Part shown: one piece after another, positions 23,677 to 33,537 of the stretch
How the letters are laid out: every line of letters starts with the position of its first letter
How positions within the stretch are numbered: the stretch's first letter is position 1
NCBI GenBank assembly: GCA_913020555.1
Contig: CAJWAC010000013.1
Location: 1 to 40,099 of the forward strand
Source of the DNA: an uncultured Polaribacter sp.
GTDB lineage: Bacteria; Bacteroidota; Bacteroidia; Flavobacteriales; Flavobacteriaceae
Direction: 5' to 3'
Length of the DNA: 40,099 nt
Made by a program: the position numbers and the translations under genes
Notes under the pieces: model-generated
What the model was told of the DNA's origin: nothing
Databases searched by the model: none
The model's input: the letters and a program-made list of their open reading frames with translations, nothing else

Positions 23677-25353
23677 ATGAAATTAAACAAACACAGTAGC
23701 AGATTAACTCAAGATGAATCTCAACCAGCATCACAAGCCATGTTATACGCGGTTGGTTTATCAGATGAAGATATGCAAAAAGCACAAATAGGGATTGCTA
23801 GTACTGGTTACGATGGGAATCCTTGTAATATGCATTTAAACAGACTTAAAGAAGAAGTTAAAATTGAGTGTAAAATTGCAGGTTTAGTTGGTTTAGGATT
23901 TAATACAATTGGTGTTTCAGACGGAATTTCTATGGGAACTTCTGGTATGAATTATTCGTTAGTTTCTAGAGATATTATTGCAGATTCTATAGAAACTGTA
24001 ATGAATGCTCAAAGTTATGATGGTTTAATAGCAATTGTAGGTTGCGACAAAAATATGCCTGGAGCAGTAATTTCCATGTTACGTTTAAATCGCCCATCAA
24101 TTATGATGTATGGTGGAACAATAGCATCTGGAAATTACAAAGGAAGAAAATTAAATATTGTTTCTGCTTTTGAAGCTTTAGGACAAAAAGTTGCAGGTGA
24201 AATTGAAGAAGAAGAATATAAGCAAATTATAAAAAAAGCAATTCCAGGAGCAGGTGCTTGTGGGGGAATGTACACTGCTAATACTATGGCTTCAGCAATT
24301 GAATGTATGGGTTTTGCATTACCTTACAATTCATCAATTCCTGCTGAGAACCCTAATAAACTATCAGAATCAGAAAGACACGCTAGAGCAGTAAAAAATT
24401 TGCTAGAAAAAGACTTAAAACCTTTAGATATCATTTCTAAAAACTCAATTGAAAATGCTATCGCTCTAGTAAATGCTTTAGGAGGTTCTACAAATGCGGT
24501 ATTGCACTTTTTAGCAATTGCACACGCTGCAGATATTGATTTTACATTAGAAGATTTCCAAAGAGTATCAGATAGAACTCCATTAATTGCAGATTTAAAA
24601 CCATCTGGTAAATATTTAATGGAAGATGTTCATGGAGTTGGGGGTACACCAGCAATTATGAAATATTTGTTAGAAAACGATTATTTACACGGAGATTGCA
24701 TGACAGTTACTGGTAAAACCTTATCTGAAAATTTGATTGATGTAAAAGCAATGGAATTTGATGAACAAGATGTTATTTTTCCTAAAGATAAAGCTTTAAA
24801 GACTTCGGGCAATCTTCAGATTTTATACGGAAACCTAGCTACTGAAGGAGCTGTAGCAAAAATTTCAGGTAAAGAAGGTTTATTGTTTGAAGGTAAAGCA
24901 GTGGTTTATGATGGAGAACAAGCAGCTAACACAGGAATTTCAAAAGGAGAAGTAGAAAGAGGAGATGTCGTCGTCATTAGGTACGTAGGTCCAAAAGGAG
25001 GTCCAGGAATGCCAGAAATGTTAAAACCGACTTCTTTAATTATGGGAGCAGGTTTAGGTAAATCTGTAGCTTTAATTACAGATGGTCGTTTTTCAGGCGG
25101 AACTCATGGTTTTGTGGTAGGTCATATTACACCCGAAGCACAGTCTGGAGGTACAATTGGATTAATTAGAACTGGAGATAAAATTAGAATAAGTGCAGAA
25201 GATAATTCTATTAATGTTTTAATTTCTCAAGAAGAATTGGCAGAAAGAAGAGCTAACTGGATAGCTCCAGAACCTAAGCACAAAAAAGGAATTTTATATA
25301 AATATGCAAAATATGTAGCATCAGCATCTAAAGGATGTGTTACTGATTTATAA
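23677..25353 (+). CDS. ilvD: Dihydroxy-acid dehydratase
   Basis: Dehydrates 2,3-dihydroxyisovalerate and 2,3-dihydroxy-3-methylvalerate to the keto acids that precede valine and isoleucine. The 558-residue length is standard. Iron-sulphur cluster cysteines appear in [19 protein letters not shown] and [16 protein letters not shown]. Catalytic and metal-site motifs include [15 protein letters not shown] and [16 protein letters not shown], and [15 protein letters not shown] lies near the C-terminus. It is the first structural gene of ilvDBNC, 12 bp ahead of ilvB, behind a leader peptide and attenuator. Confidence 0.97.
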   Translation: MKLNKHSSRLTQDESQPASQAMLYAVGLSDEDMQKAQIGIASTGYDGNPCNMHLNRLKEEVKIECKIAGLVGLGFNTIGVSDGISMGTSGMNYSLVSRDIIADSIETVMNAQSYDGLIAIVGCDKNMPGAVISMLRLNRPSIMMYGGTIASGNYKGRKLNIVSAFEALGQKVAGEIEEEEYKQIIKKAIPGAGACGGMYTANTMASAIECMGFALPYNSSIPAENPNKLSESERHARAVKNLLEKDLKPLDIISKNSIENAIALVNALGGSTNAVLHFLAIAHAADIDFTLEDFQRVSDRTPLIADLKPSGKYLMEDVHGVGGTPAIMKYLLENDYLHGDCMTVTGKTLSENLIDVKAMEFDEQDVIFPKDKALKTSGNLQILYGNLATEGAVAKISGKEGLLFEGKAVVYDGEQAANTGISKGEVERGDVVVIRYVGPKGGPGMPEMLKPTSLIMGAGLGKSVALITDGRFSGGTHGFVVGHITPEAQSGGTIGLIRTGDKIRISAEDNSINVLISQEELAERRANWIAPEPKHKKGILYKYAKYVASASKGCVTDL

Positions 25354-25365
25354 AAATAAGAAAAT

Positions 25366-27099
25366 ATGGAAACACAAACCATAAATACTATTAAGAAACT
25401 TACTAAAACCAAGGAGCGTATTTCTGGTAGTGAGGCAATTGTAAGATGTTTAATTGAAGAAGGAGTAGATATTTTATATGGATATCCTGGAGGAGCAATT
25501 ATGCCTGTTTACGACGAATTGTATAAATATCAAGACAAAATTCATCATGTTTTAACAAGGCATGAACAAGGGGCAACACATTCAGCGCAAGGCTATGCAA
25601 GAATTTCAGGAAAAGTAGGTGTAGCCATGGCTACTTCTGGTCCAGGAGCAACCAATTTAATTACAGGTATTGCAGATGCACAAATAGATTCTACACCAAT
25701 GGTTTGTATTACAGGTCAAGTACCTTCACATTTATTAGGTTCTGATGCTTTTCAGGAAACAGATATCGTAGGCATTTCAACGCCAGTTACTAAATGGAAT
25801 TGCCAGGTTACAAAGGCAGAAGATATTCCTGAAGCTTTGGCAAAAGCTTTTTATATAGCAAAAAGTGGAAGACCAGGTCCAGTTTTGGTAGATATTACTA
25901 AAGATGCTCAGTTTAACGAATTTGATTTTTCTTACGAGAAATGCACAAAAGTTAGAAGTTATAATCCAGTTCCAACAACTGATATTTCTAAAGTTGAGGA
26001 AGCTGCAAAAATAATTAACGCTGCAAAGAAACCCTTAATTGTTTGGGGTCAGGGAGTTGTTTTAAGTGAAGCGGAAGAGCAATTGATTGCTGTAGTAGAA
26101 AAAGCGGGTATTCCTGCTGCTTGGACAATTTTAGGAGCTTCCGCGATACCAACTTCACATCCTTTAAATATTGGAATGGTAGGAATGCATGGTAATTATG
26201 CTCCAAATATGTTAACCAATGAATGTGATGTTTTAATCGCAATCGGTATGCGTTTTGATGATAGAGTCACTGGTAGTTTAGAAACGTATGCAAAACAAGC
26301 TAAGGTTATTCATTTTGAAATTGACCCTGCTGAAATTGATAAAAATGTAAAAACAGACGTTGCTGTTCTTGGTGATGCAAAAGTAGGTTTAGATGCTCTT
26401 TTGCCATATTTGAAGGAAAATTCTCATAATGAGTGGCATCAAAAGTTTAAAGATTTATATGCTATTGAATATGAAAAAGTCATTAAAGACGATTTATATC
26501 CAACTAAAGAAGGCTTAACAATGGGAGAGGTTTTGAAAGAAATCAATATTCAGAGTCAAGGAAAAGCAGCTATAGTAACCGATGTTGGTCAGCACCAAAT
26601 GGTAGCCTGCAGATATGCAGATTTTAATGTTACCAAAAGTAATATTACTTCTGGTGGTTTAGGAACAATGGGTTTTGGTTTGCCAGCAGCAATTGGAGCA
26701 AAAATGGCGGCTCCAGAACGGGAAGTAGTTTCAATTTCTGGTGATGGAGGTTACCAAATGACAATACAAGAATTAGGAACTATTTTTCAGCAAAAAGCAG
26801 CTGTTAAAGTAGTGGTGCTGAATAATGATTTTTTAGGAATGGTTCGTCAATGGCAGCAGTTATTTTTTGATAAACGATATGCATCCACAGAAATGGTTAA
26901 TCCAAACTTTGTAGCAATTGCAGAAGGGTATTACATCAAGGCAAAAAAAGTTACCAAACGTGAAGAATTAGCACCAGCTGTAAAAGAAATGATGGAAAGT
27001 AAGGAAGCTTATTTTTTAGAAGTTTGTGTAGAAAAAGAAGACAATGTATTTCCTATGATTCCTTCAGGAGCAAGTGTTTCAGATATAAGATTAGAATAA
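25366..27099 (+). CDS. ilvB: Acetolactate synthase large subunit
   Basis: Thiamine-diphosphate enzyme that condenses pyruvate with pyruvate or 2-ketobutyrate, the first common step of valine and isoleucine synthesis. The 577-residue protein shows the activating glutamate region (YGYPGGAIMPVYDEL, then TRHEQGATHSAQGYAR near residue 70). FAD-site sequence (GMRFDDRVTG) lies in the middle and the ThDP motif SGDGGYQMTIQELGTI with VVLNNDFLGMVRQWQ near the C-terminus. It is separated from ilvN, the regulatory subunit gene, by a single base. Confidence 0.97.
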   Translation: METQTINTIKKLTKTKERISGSEAIVRCLIEEGVDILYGYPGGAIMPVYDELYKYQDKIHHVLTRHEQGATHSAQGYARISGKVGVAMATSGPGATNLITGIADAQIDSTPMVCITGQVPSHLLGSDAFQETDIVGISTPVTKWNCQVTKAEDIPEALAKAFYIAKSGRPGPVLVDITKDAQFNEFDFSYEKCTKVRSYNPVPTTDISKVEEAAKIINAAKKPLIVWGQGVVLSEAEEQLIAVVEKAGIPAAWTILGASAIPTSHPLNIGMVGMHGNYAPNMLTNECDVLIAIGMRFDDRVTGSLETYAKQAKVIHFEIDPAEIDKNVKTDVAVLGDAKVGLDALLPYLKENSHNEWHQKFKDLYAIEYEKVIKDDLYPTKEGLTMGEVLKEINIQSQGKAAIVTDVGQHQMVACRYADFNVTKSNITSGGLGTMGFGLPAAIGAKMAAPEREVVSISGDGGYQMTIQELGTIFQQKAAVKVVVLNNDFLGMVRQWQQLFFDKRYASTEMVNPNFVAIAEGYYIKAKKVTKREELAPAVKEMMESKEAYFLEVCVEKEDNVFPMIPSGASVSDIRLE

Positions 27100-27100
27100 G

Positions 27101-27634
27101 ATGAGTGTAGAAGAAAAACAATTGTATGCAGTATCAATTTATACTGAAAACAATATTGGATTATTGAATAGAATATCAGCAATTTTTCAAAGAAGACATA
27201 TAAATATTGAAAGTTTAAATACCTCTCCTTCAGAAATTGAAGGTGTCTCTAAATTTACTGTTGTAGTGAATATGAATGAGATAAATATTAAAAAAATTAT
27301 TGGTCAGATTGAAAAACAAGTAGAGGTTATAAAAGCTTATTATCATAATCTTGACGATACTATTTATCAAATAACAGGGTTATTTAAAATTAAATCTGAA
27401 TTATTATTTGAGGAGCGTCAAATTCAGAATATTATAAAAGAAAGTAATGCAAGAATTGTTACAGTTAATAAAGAATTTTTTGTTCTAGAAAAATCAGGTA
27501 AAAAAGAAGAAGTCGTAACACTATATAATCAATTGAGCGTTTTTGGAATAATGCAATACACACGTTCAGGTTTGATTGCGGTTACAAAAGAGGAAATGAA
27601 AATATCATCATTATTACAAACATACAACAACTAA
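27101..27634 (+). CDS. ilvN: Acetolactate synthase small (regulatory) subunit
   Basis: A 177-residue regulatory partner of IlvB that confers valine feedback inhibition. An N-terminal ACT domain is evident ([20 protein letters not shown], then [20 protein letters not shown], residues ~9-50). The C-terminal half matches the conserved small-subunit domain ([21 protein letters not shown]). Typical small subunits are 160-180 residues. The start ATG lies one base after the ilvB stop, so coupled translation and fixed stoichiometry are likely. Confidence 0.95.
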   Translation: MSVEEKQLYAVSIYTENNIGLLNRISAIFQRRHINIESLNTSPSEIEGVSKFTVVVNMNEINIKKIIGQIEKQVEVIKAYYHNLDDTIYQITGLFKIKSELLFEERQIQNIIKESNARIVTVNKEFFVLEKSGKKEEVVTLYNQLSVFGIMQYTRSGLIAVTKEEMKISSLLQTYNN

Positions 27635-27644
27635 ATATACAGAA

Positions 27645-29120
27645 ATGTCAAATTATTTTAACACATTAACATTAAGGCAAAAATTAGAGCAACTAGCAAA
27701 ATGTCGTTTTATGGACGCTTCAGAATTTGAAGACGGCGTAAACGCCTTAAAAGGAAAGAAAATTGTTATTGTGGGCTGTGGAGCACAAGGTTTAAATCAA
27801 GGTTTAAATATGAGAGAATCTGGATTAGATATTTCTTATACATTGAGGCAATCTGCAATCGATCAAAAAAGAGAATCTTACATTAATGCTACATCAAATA
27901 ATTTTAAAGTAGGTACGTATGAAGAAATGTTGCCAACAGCAGATTTAGTAATTAATTTAACACCAGATAAACAGCACACCAATGTTGTAAACGCGGTTAT
28001 GCCCTTAATGAAAGAAGGAGCAACATTATCTTATTCTCACGGTTTTAATATTGTTGAAGAAGGTATGAAAATCCGTGAAGATTTAACCGTAATTATGGTA
28101 GCGCCAAAATCTCCTGGATCTGAAGTTCGTGAGGAGTACAAAAGAGGATTTGGAGTACCTACATTAACTGCAGTTCACCCTGAAAATGATCCCCAAGGAA
28201 AAGGTTGGGCACAAGCAAAAGCATATGCAGTTGCAACTGGTGGAAATAGAGCTGGAGTATTAGAATCATCTTTTGTTGCTGAAGTAAAATCAGATTTAAT
28301 GGGAGAGCAAACTATTTTATGTGGTTTGTTACAAACTGGTGCAATTTTATCGTTTGATAAAATGGTAGAAGAAGGAATTGATGCTGGTTATGCTGCTAAG
28401 TTAATTCAATTTGGTTGGGAAACCATAACTGAGGCTTTAAAGCATGGAGGTATTACAAATATGATGGATAGATTATCTAATCCTGCAAAGGTAGAAGCTT
28501 TTAAAATTTCTGAAGAATTAAAAGATATTATGCGTCCATTATTCCAAAAACATATGGACGATATTATGACTGGTCATTTTTCAAAAACAATGATGGAAGA
28601 TTGGGCTAATGGAGATGTAAACTTATTAAAATGGAGAGCAGCAACAGGAGAAACTGCTTTTGAAAAACAAGAAATAACTACTGATGAAATCTCTGAACAA
28701 GAATATTTTGATCACGGAACTTTATTAGTAGCTTTTGTAAGAGCTGGTGTAGAATTGGCTTTTGAGGCAATGACAGAATCTGGAATTATAGATGCGTCTG
28801 CATATTATGAATCTTTGCACGAAACACCATTAATTGCTAATACAATTGCTCGTAAAAAATTATATGAAATGAATCGTGTTATTTCTGATACCGCAGAATA
28901 TGGTTGTTATTTATTTGATCATGCTTGTAAACCTTTACTAACTAATTTTATGAAAACTGTTTCTACAAACGTAATTGGTAAATCTTTTACTTCAGAAAAT
29001 GGTGTGGACAATCAAGAGTTAATTAAAATTAATGCAATTATTAGAAATCATCCTGTTGAGAAAATTGGTGAGCAGCTAAGGGCCTCCATGACAGCAATGA
29101 AAGTTATAAAATCTGCCTAA
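27645..29120 (+). CDS. ilvC: Ketol-acid reductoisomerase, class II (long form)
   Basis: NADPH-dependent isomerisation and reduction of acetolactate or acetohydroxybutyrate. The 491-residue length and duplicated C-terminal helical region mark the long E. coli-like class II enzyme rather than the ~330-residue class I. The dinucleotide loop reads [21 protein letters not shown] near residues 36-56, followed by [20 protein letters not shown], and the metal-site acids lie in [18 protein letters not shown]. It is the fourth gene of the operon; an intrinsic terminator follows 27 bp after its stop. Confidence 0.97.
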   Translation: MSNYFNTLTLRQKLEQLAKCRFMDASEFEDGVNALKGKKIVIVGCGAQGLNQGLNMRESGLDISYTLRQSAIDQKRESYINATSNNFKVGTYEEMLPTADLVINLTPDKQHTNVVNAVMPLMKEGATLSYSHGFNIVEEGMKIREDLTVIMVAPKSPGSEVREEYKRGFGVPTLTAVHPENDPQGKGWAQAKAYAVATGGNRAGVLESSFVAEVKSDLMGEQTILCGLLQTGAILSFDKMVEEGIDAGYAAKLIQFGWETITEALKHGGITNMMDRLSNPAKVEAFKISEELKDIMRPLFQKHMDDIMTGHFSKTMMEDWANGDVNLLKWRAATGETAFEKQEITTDEISEQEYFDHGTLLVAFVRAGVELAFEAMTESGIIDASAYYESLHETPLIANTIARKKLYEMNRVISDTAEYGCYLFDHACKPLLTNFMKTVSTNVIGKSFTSENGVDNQELIKINAIIRNHPVEKIGEQLRASMTAMKVIKSA

Positions 29121-29147
29121 ATAAATTTCAACGTTAACTTTATATTA

Positions 29148-29184
29148 AGCCTGTCATATTTTAGAATTTGACAGGCTTCTTTTT
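29148..29184 (+). terminator. Intrinsic terminator between ilvC and ilvA
   Basis: AAGCCTGTCA (29148-29157) and TGACAGGCTT (29169-29178) form a perfect 10-bp stem with an 11-nt loop, followed by TCTTTTT. It ends only 9 bp before the ilvA start codon. It should end most ilvDBNC transcripts, leaving ilvA to read-through or to an unseen promoter. Confidence 0.85.
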
Positions 29185-29193
29185 CACATTAAA

Positions 29194-30459
29194 ATGATGC
29201 ATACAAAATCAATTTATTTTCCAAGTTTACAAAACGTACAGGAAGCAGCTGAGAATTTAAAGGGTGTTGCCTCTAAAACACCTTTAAGCGAAAACAGAAA
29301 CCTTTCTAAACAATTTAATGCGAATATTTTTTTTAAAAGAGAGGATTTACAAGTAGTACGTTCTTACAAAATTAGAGGTGCTTACAATAAAATTTCTTTT
29401 TTAAATGATGATCAAAAACAACGTGGAATTGTATGTGCAAGTGCTGGAAATCATGCACAAGGAGTTGCTTTGTCTTGCAAGTTAATAGCTATTAAAGGAA
29501 CTATTTTTATGCCCTCAACAACACCAAATCAAAAGATTGAGCAAGTAAAAATGTTTGGTGAGGCATTTATTGATATTATAATTGAAGGCGATACTTTTGA
29601 TGATGCATTTGCTGCTGCCCAAAAAGAATGTAGGGCTAAAAATAAAACCTTTATTCATCCTTTTAACGATGAGAAAGTTATTGAAGGTCAGGCAACAGTT
29701 GGATTGGAAATTTTAGAGCAAACATCAGAAAAGATAGACTACGTTTTTGTGCCTGTTGGCGGAGGTGGGTTGTCAGCAGGATTATCATCTGTATTTCAAA
29801 ACTTATCACCAGAAACTAAAATTATTGGAGTTGAGCCAGAAGGAGCGCCATCAATGTTAACATCTATCAACAATAAAATAAATACAAGTTTAGATAAAAT
29901 AGACCCTTTTGTAGATGGTGCAGCTGTTAAAAAAGTAGGAGATTTAAACTTTGAAATCTGTCAGAAGAATTTGGCCCAAATGGTCACTGTTCCGGAAGGA
30001 AAAATCTGTCAGACTATTTTAGATTTGTACAATAAAGATGCAATAGTTGCAGAACCTGCAGGTGCTTTAAGTATAGCTGCCTTAGATTTGTTTGCCGATG
30101 AAATAATTGGTAAAAATGTGGTTTGTGTAGTTAGTGGAAGTAATAATGATATTACAAGAACGGCAGAAATTAAAGAAAGAGCATTATTGTTTGCTAGTTT
30201 GAAACACTATTTTATTGTGAAGTTTCCACAACGAGCAGGGGCTTTAAAAGAATTTGTAGTTGATATATTAGGTCCAAATGATGATATTACACATTTTGAA
30301 TATACCAAAAAGAGCAATAGAACAAATGGAGCAGCTGTGGTTGGTTTACAGTTAAAAGCATCAAAGGATTTACTGCCCTTAATTCAAAGAATGAAAGAGA
30401 ATAATTTCTTTGGTGATTACTTAAACGATAAACCAGATTTGTTTCAGTTTTTGGTTTAA
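29194..30459 (+). CDS. ilvA: Threonine dehydratase, biosynthetic
   Basis: PLP-dependent deamination of threonine to 2-ketobutyrate, the entry to isoleucine. The 421-residue protein has the cofactor lysine in KREDLQVVRSYKIRGAYNKI (near residue 60), the substrate loop CASAGNHAQGVALSC and the phosphate-binding VPVGGGGLSAGLSS. A single C-terminal ACT-like domain starts near residue 337 (HYFIVKFPQRAGALKEFVVDIL), as in the ~420-residue Bacillus/Bacteroidota type; the E. coli enzyme (~514) has two. This domain should bind isoleucine and/or valine. ATG 29194 and ATG 29197 are adjacent alternatives. It lies just behind a strong terminator. Confidence 0.95.
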   Translation: MMHTKSIYFPSLQNVQEAAENLKGVASKTPLSENRNLSKQFNANIFFKREDLQVVRSYKIRGAYNKISFLNDDQKQRGIVCASAGNHAQGVALSCKLIAIKGTIFMPSTTPNQKIEQVKMFGEAFIDIIIEGDTFDDAFAAAQKECRAKNKTFIHPFNDEKVIEGQATVGLEILEQTSEKIDYVFVPVGGGGLSAGLSSVFQNLSPETKIIGVEPEGAPSMLTSINNKINTSLDKIDPFVDGAAVKKVGDLNFEICQKNLAQMVTVPEGKICQTILDLYNKDAIVAEPAGALSIAALDLFADEIIGKNVVCVVSGSNNDITRTAEIKERALLFASLKHYFIVKFPQRAGALKEFVVDILGPNDDITHFEYTKKSNRTNGAAVVGLQLKASKDLLPLIQRMKENNFFGDYLNDKPDLFQFLV

Positions 30460-30471
30460 TTAAGTTATAAT

Positions 30472-30503
30472 AATCACGAAAACTCGAAATGCTTTTCGTG
30501 ATT
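30472..30503. terminator. Perfect hairpin after ilvA
   Basis: AATCACGAAAA (30472-30482) and TTTTCGTGATT (30493-30503) form a perfect 11-bp stem with a 10-nt loop, 12 bp after the ilvA stop. No T-run follows the stem, so it is a weak intrinsic terminator at best or a 3'-end stabiliser. Confidence 0.55.
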
Positions 30504-30541
30504 AGACAGCTAAATACTGTAATAAAACTATATTTTTTGAC

Positions 30542-30549
30542 TAATTTTG
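30542..30549 (+). promoter_or_regulatory. Probable -7 element for gapN
   Basis: TAATTTTG fits TAnnTTTG fully and lies about 47 bp before the gapN ATG at 30597. No matching -33 TTTG is visible at the expected distance. Confidence 0.35.
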
Positions 30550-30596
30550 AATCAATTATATTCAATAAATAAGATTTTATTGATAAACTTACTTTT

Positions 30597-32189
30597 ATGA
30601 AAAAACAGTTTAATGAAATTCCGGATACTTATAAAATCTCAGCATTAAAACTTCAAAATACATATTTGGTTGATGGTGAGTTAAAAGAATGGAAAGGAGA
30701 AATGGCAGAGGTATATTCTACGATTTCTTCTACCGAAGATTATAAACCAACTTTGCTAGGTAAAGTGCCAAATTTATCTGAAAAAGAAGCCTTAGAAGCA
30801 TTGAATTCTGCTTATAAAGCTTATGGTAAAGGACAAGGTTTGTGGCCAACAATGCGTGTTGTAGATAGAATTGAATGCATGGAGGAGTTTGCTGAGCAAA
30901 TGAAAACAAAACGAGATGAGGTTGTAAAACTATTAATGTGGGAAATAGGAAAATCTTTACAAGATTCTGAAAAAGAGTTTGATAGAACAGTTGAGTATAT
31001 TTATGATACCATTGAAGATTATAAAAAGATGGATCGTGATTCTGCAAAGTTCGATAAACATAGTGGCGTGCATGCTCATATTAGAAGAGGCCCTTTGGGA
31101 GTTGTTTTGTGTTTAGGCCCATATAATTATCCTTTAAATGAAACTTTTGCATTGTTGATTCCTGCTTTAATAATGGGAAATACAACAGTTTTTAAACCAG
31201 CAAAACACGGAGTTTTATTGTTATCGCCATTAATGGAAGCGTTTAAAAATTCTTTTCCAGAAGGTGTCGTAAATATCATTTATGGTAGAGGACGTGTTTT
31301 AGCTACACCAATCATGAAAACCGGTAAAGTAGATGTGTTGGCTTTAATTGGTAATAGTAAATCTGCAAATGCAATTCAGGCAAATCATCCTTATAAAAAT
31401 AGATTACGTTTAATACTAGGTTTAGAGGCTAAAAACCCTGGGATTGTTTTACCAGACGCAGATTTAGATTTGGCAATTAATGAGTGTATTACAGGTTCTA
31501 CTTCTTTTAACGGACAAAGATGTACGGCATTAAAAGTATTATATGTGCATGAAAATATTATTGATAAATTTAACAAACGTTTTGCGGAAAGAGTAGATGC
31601 TTTAAAATTTGGAAACCCTTGGGAAGATGATATAAAACTAACACCTTTACCAGAGCCAGGAAAACCTGCTTATATTCAAGAATTAATTGATGACGCCACA
31701 GCAAAAGGTGCTTCAATTATCAATAAAAAAGGAGGAGAAACCTCAGATAATTTTATTTTTCCGGCAGTATTGTATCCTGTCTCTAAAGACATGCGTGTTT
31801 ATGAAGAAGAGCAATTTGGGCCTGTAATTCCAATTGTTTCTTTTAAGGATATTCAAGAACCTTTAGATAATATGGCTGAATCTAATTACGGGCAGCAGGT
31901 AAGTGTCTTTGGTAGTGAAGTAACAACTTTAGCACCTTTAATTGATGCGTTAGTAAATCTAGTATGTAGAGTAAATTTAAACAGTGCTGCACAAAGAGGA
32001 CCAGATGTTTATCCTTTTACAGGTAGAAAAGATTCTGCTGTGGCAACACTAAGTGTTCATGACGCTTTACGTTCGTTTTCAATTAGAACCTTTGTTGCTT
32101 CTAAAGATACAGAGTACAATAATGCCATTTTACAAGAATTATTAGATAAAAAGGTATCTAATTTTATAAGTACAGATTATCTCTTATAA
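30597..32189 (+). CDS. gapN: NADP-dependent glyceraldehyde-3-phosphate dehydrogenase (non-phosphorylating)
   Basis: An aldehyde dehydrogenase superfamily enzyme of the GapN type, oxidising glyceraldehyde 3-phosphate directly to 3-phosphoglycerate while making NADPH. The 530-residue protein has the ALDH fold: [31 protein letters not shown] (cofactor site, near residues 178-210), the glutamate-bearing segment [20 protein letters not shown] and the catalytic cysteine in [13 protein letters not shown] near residue 307. [12 protein letters not shown] comes towards the C-terminus. Reading LGLEAK instead of the common ELGGK is a family variant. GapN could supply NADPH used by IlvC and ThrA, but it appears to be a separate transcription unit. 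Confidence 0.85.
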   Translation: MKKQFNEIPDTYKISALKLQNTYLVDGELKEWKGEMAEVYSTISSTEDYKPTLLGKVPNLSEKEALEALNSAYKAYGKGQGLWPTMRVVDRIECMEEFAEQMKTKRDEVVKLLMWEIGKSLQDSEKEFDRTVEYIYDTIEDYKKMDRDSAKFDKHSGVHAHIRRGPLGVVLCLGPYNYPLNETFALLIPALIMGNTTVFKPAKHGVLLLSPLMEAFKNSFPEGVVNIIYGRGRVLATPIMKTGKVDVLALIGNSKSANAIQANHPYKNRLRLILGLEAKNPGIVLPDADLDLAINECITGSTSFNGQRCTALKVLYVHENIIDKFNKRFAERVDALKFGNPWEDDIKLTPLPEPGKPAYIQELIDDATAKGASIINKKGGETSDNFIFPAVLYPVSKDMRVYEEEQFGPVIPIVSFKDIQEPLDNMAESNYGQQVSVFGSEVTTLAPLIDALVNLVCRVNLNSAAQRGPDVYPFTGRKDSAVATLSVHDALRSFSIRTFVASKDTEYNNAILQELLDKKVSNFISTDYLL

Positions 32190-32240
32190 TCGAAATTAGA
32201 TTTTTTATTAGAAAAGAAGATAATTTAGAAGAAAAGGAAA

Positions 32241-33533
32241 TTATTTTTCGGATTTCTCTTTAATTAAATACATGTAAACAGGAAAGTGATCTGAATATCC
32301 TCCAGTATAACTTCCGTTGGAAAAACTTCTGAAAGGATATCCTTTGTATTGTCCTTTTTTACCACTTAAAAAACGTTTATTAAAGATTTTTGCTTGAAAC
32401 ATTTTATACGATGAAAAGTCTTTATTTCCTTTATCTAACAAAGGAGAAGAGATTAAAATCATATCAAATAAGTTCAAATTATCTCTGTAAGCTAAGGTGT
32501 TAAATCCTCTTCTATGCAAATCTTCATAAGGATTATAAATGTCCATTTCACCAACATTTTTCTTTTTAGCTTTGGTATTTAAAACCTTTTTAAAACTAGA
32601 ATTAGTAGGAAAACTAGCGTACAAATAATTGAAAGTACCACTAGTAACTGATTGATTTAAAATATTGTTATAATTGTTTATCTGATTGTTTGTTGTAGCT
32701 GAACTTGAAGAACCTCCACCACAATTTGCAAAGTAATTCTCATCGACTAAGTAGCCATATAATTTATATGCACTATTACCAGGCGTAATTATATCACCAC
32801 CCTTTGCAATTACACCTGTTCCTACAGATTCACCATTTAATTGTAATGATGTTCCAAGATAAGATGTAATATATAAATGTTTTCCTGAGGGAACTTCATA
32901 CGGGATTACTTCCCAAGAATAACTCCCATTACCTAAGTCTATAATAACAGGGTCACCATTCAAACCATCAGGAAACTGCCAATCACAACCTCCTCCACCT
33001 ATTCCACCACTAAAATTAGCAGTAAATGATGAATCAGCACTAATTATTGTTACCAAGGAATCATAATCAACTGGTGCTGCAGGCTCACCTTGAGGGCCTT
33101 CTGGTCCCTCAGGACCAGGAGTGCCAGAACTCTCAGCATATAGCGCATAAGGAACGCTCATAAGCTGACTAGTTCCAAGAAGCTGATATTCGCTACCACC
33201 ATCAACATCCATTTCAATTTTAAGATGATGTTCAGAAGCTCCCCAGTCAATATCAGAAAAGGAAGATTGAGCACCATTACCAGTACTTGTTCCTTCACCA
33301 ATAGTAATGGTAAACAAGCCAAATCCATCGGTAGTTGTTGAGTGAGTCTCTATCCATTGTTCTACTCCAGTGGAGGACTCACTGAGTATAGAAACTCTTA
33401 CTGAGACATTCTGTTCAACAAGTTCTAGTCCATTGTTGTCTGTTGCAACAGCTTGGTAGGTGAAGCCTTGAGGAGCTTGGGCGAATGCACAAAATGAAAT
33501 TATAAGACAATAAAAGGTAAGTAGATTTTTCAT
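32241..33533 (-). CDS. Chimeric ORF: surface-protein N-terminus fused to EEP nuclease C-terminus
   Basis: The frame joins two unrelated parts. From ATG 33533 the first part has a signal peptide (LTFYCLIISFCAFAQ). It is followed by the QGFTYQAVATDNNGLELVEQ module shared with the genes at 37855 and 39607, a short collagen-like stretch (GPEGPEGPQGEP) and glycine-rich sequence. From about 32609 leftward it becomes the C-terminal ~120 residues of a flavobacterial endonuclease/exonuclease/phosphatase: PTNSSFKKVL, NPYEDLHRRGFNTLAYRDN, GYPFRSF and the catalytic SDHFPVY near the end. The N-terminal half of the nuclease, with its metal-binding Asn and Glu, is missing. An upstream in-frame start at 33575 would overlap the PorP gene, so 33533, 4 bp after that stop, is preferred. 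The fusion is either a chimeric assembly or a recombination scar. Confidence 0.75.
   Translation of the reverse strand: MKNLLTFYCLIISFCAFAQAPQGFTYQAVATDNNGLELVEQNVSVRVSILSESSTGVEQWIETHSTTTDGFGLFTITIGEGTSTGNGAQSSFSDIDWGASEHHLKIEMDVDGGSEYQLLGTSQLMSVPYALYAESSGTPGPEGPEGPQGEPAAPVDYDSLVTIISADSSFTANFSGGIGGGGCDWQFPDGLNGDPVIIDLGNGSYSWEVIPYEVPSGKHLYITSYLGTSLQLNGESVGTGVIAKGGDIITPGNSAYKLYGYLVDENYFANCGGGSSSSATTNNQINNYNNILNQSVTSGTFNYLYASFPTNSSFKKVLNTKAKKKNVGEMDIYNPYEDLHRRGFNTLAYRDNLNLFDMILISSPLLDKGNKDFSSYKMFQAKIFNKRFLSGKKGQYKGYPFRSFSNGSYTGGYSDHFPVYMYLIKEKSEK
33130..33533 (-). repeat. Shared N-terminal module, diverged copy
   Basis: About 400 bp encoding the QGFTYQAVATDNNG module through MSVPYALYAES. It is clearly related at DNA level to 37450-37855 and 39200-39607 but more diverged, with many third-position changes. 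The G7 tract of the other copies is interrupted here (GGGGAGC). Confidence 0.7.
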
Positions 33534-33537
33534 TTGA

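Noticed and set aside
33090..33125. Collagen-like repeat as a separate gene or element
   Set aside because: It is only about four to five Gly-X-Y triplets inside the surface-protein part of the fusion ORF.
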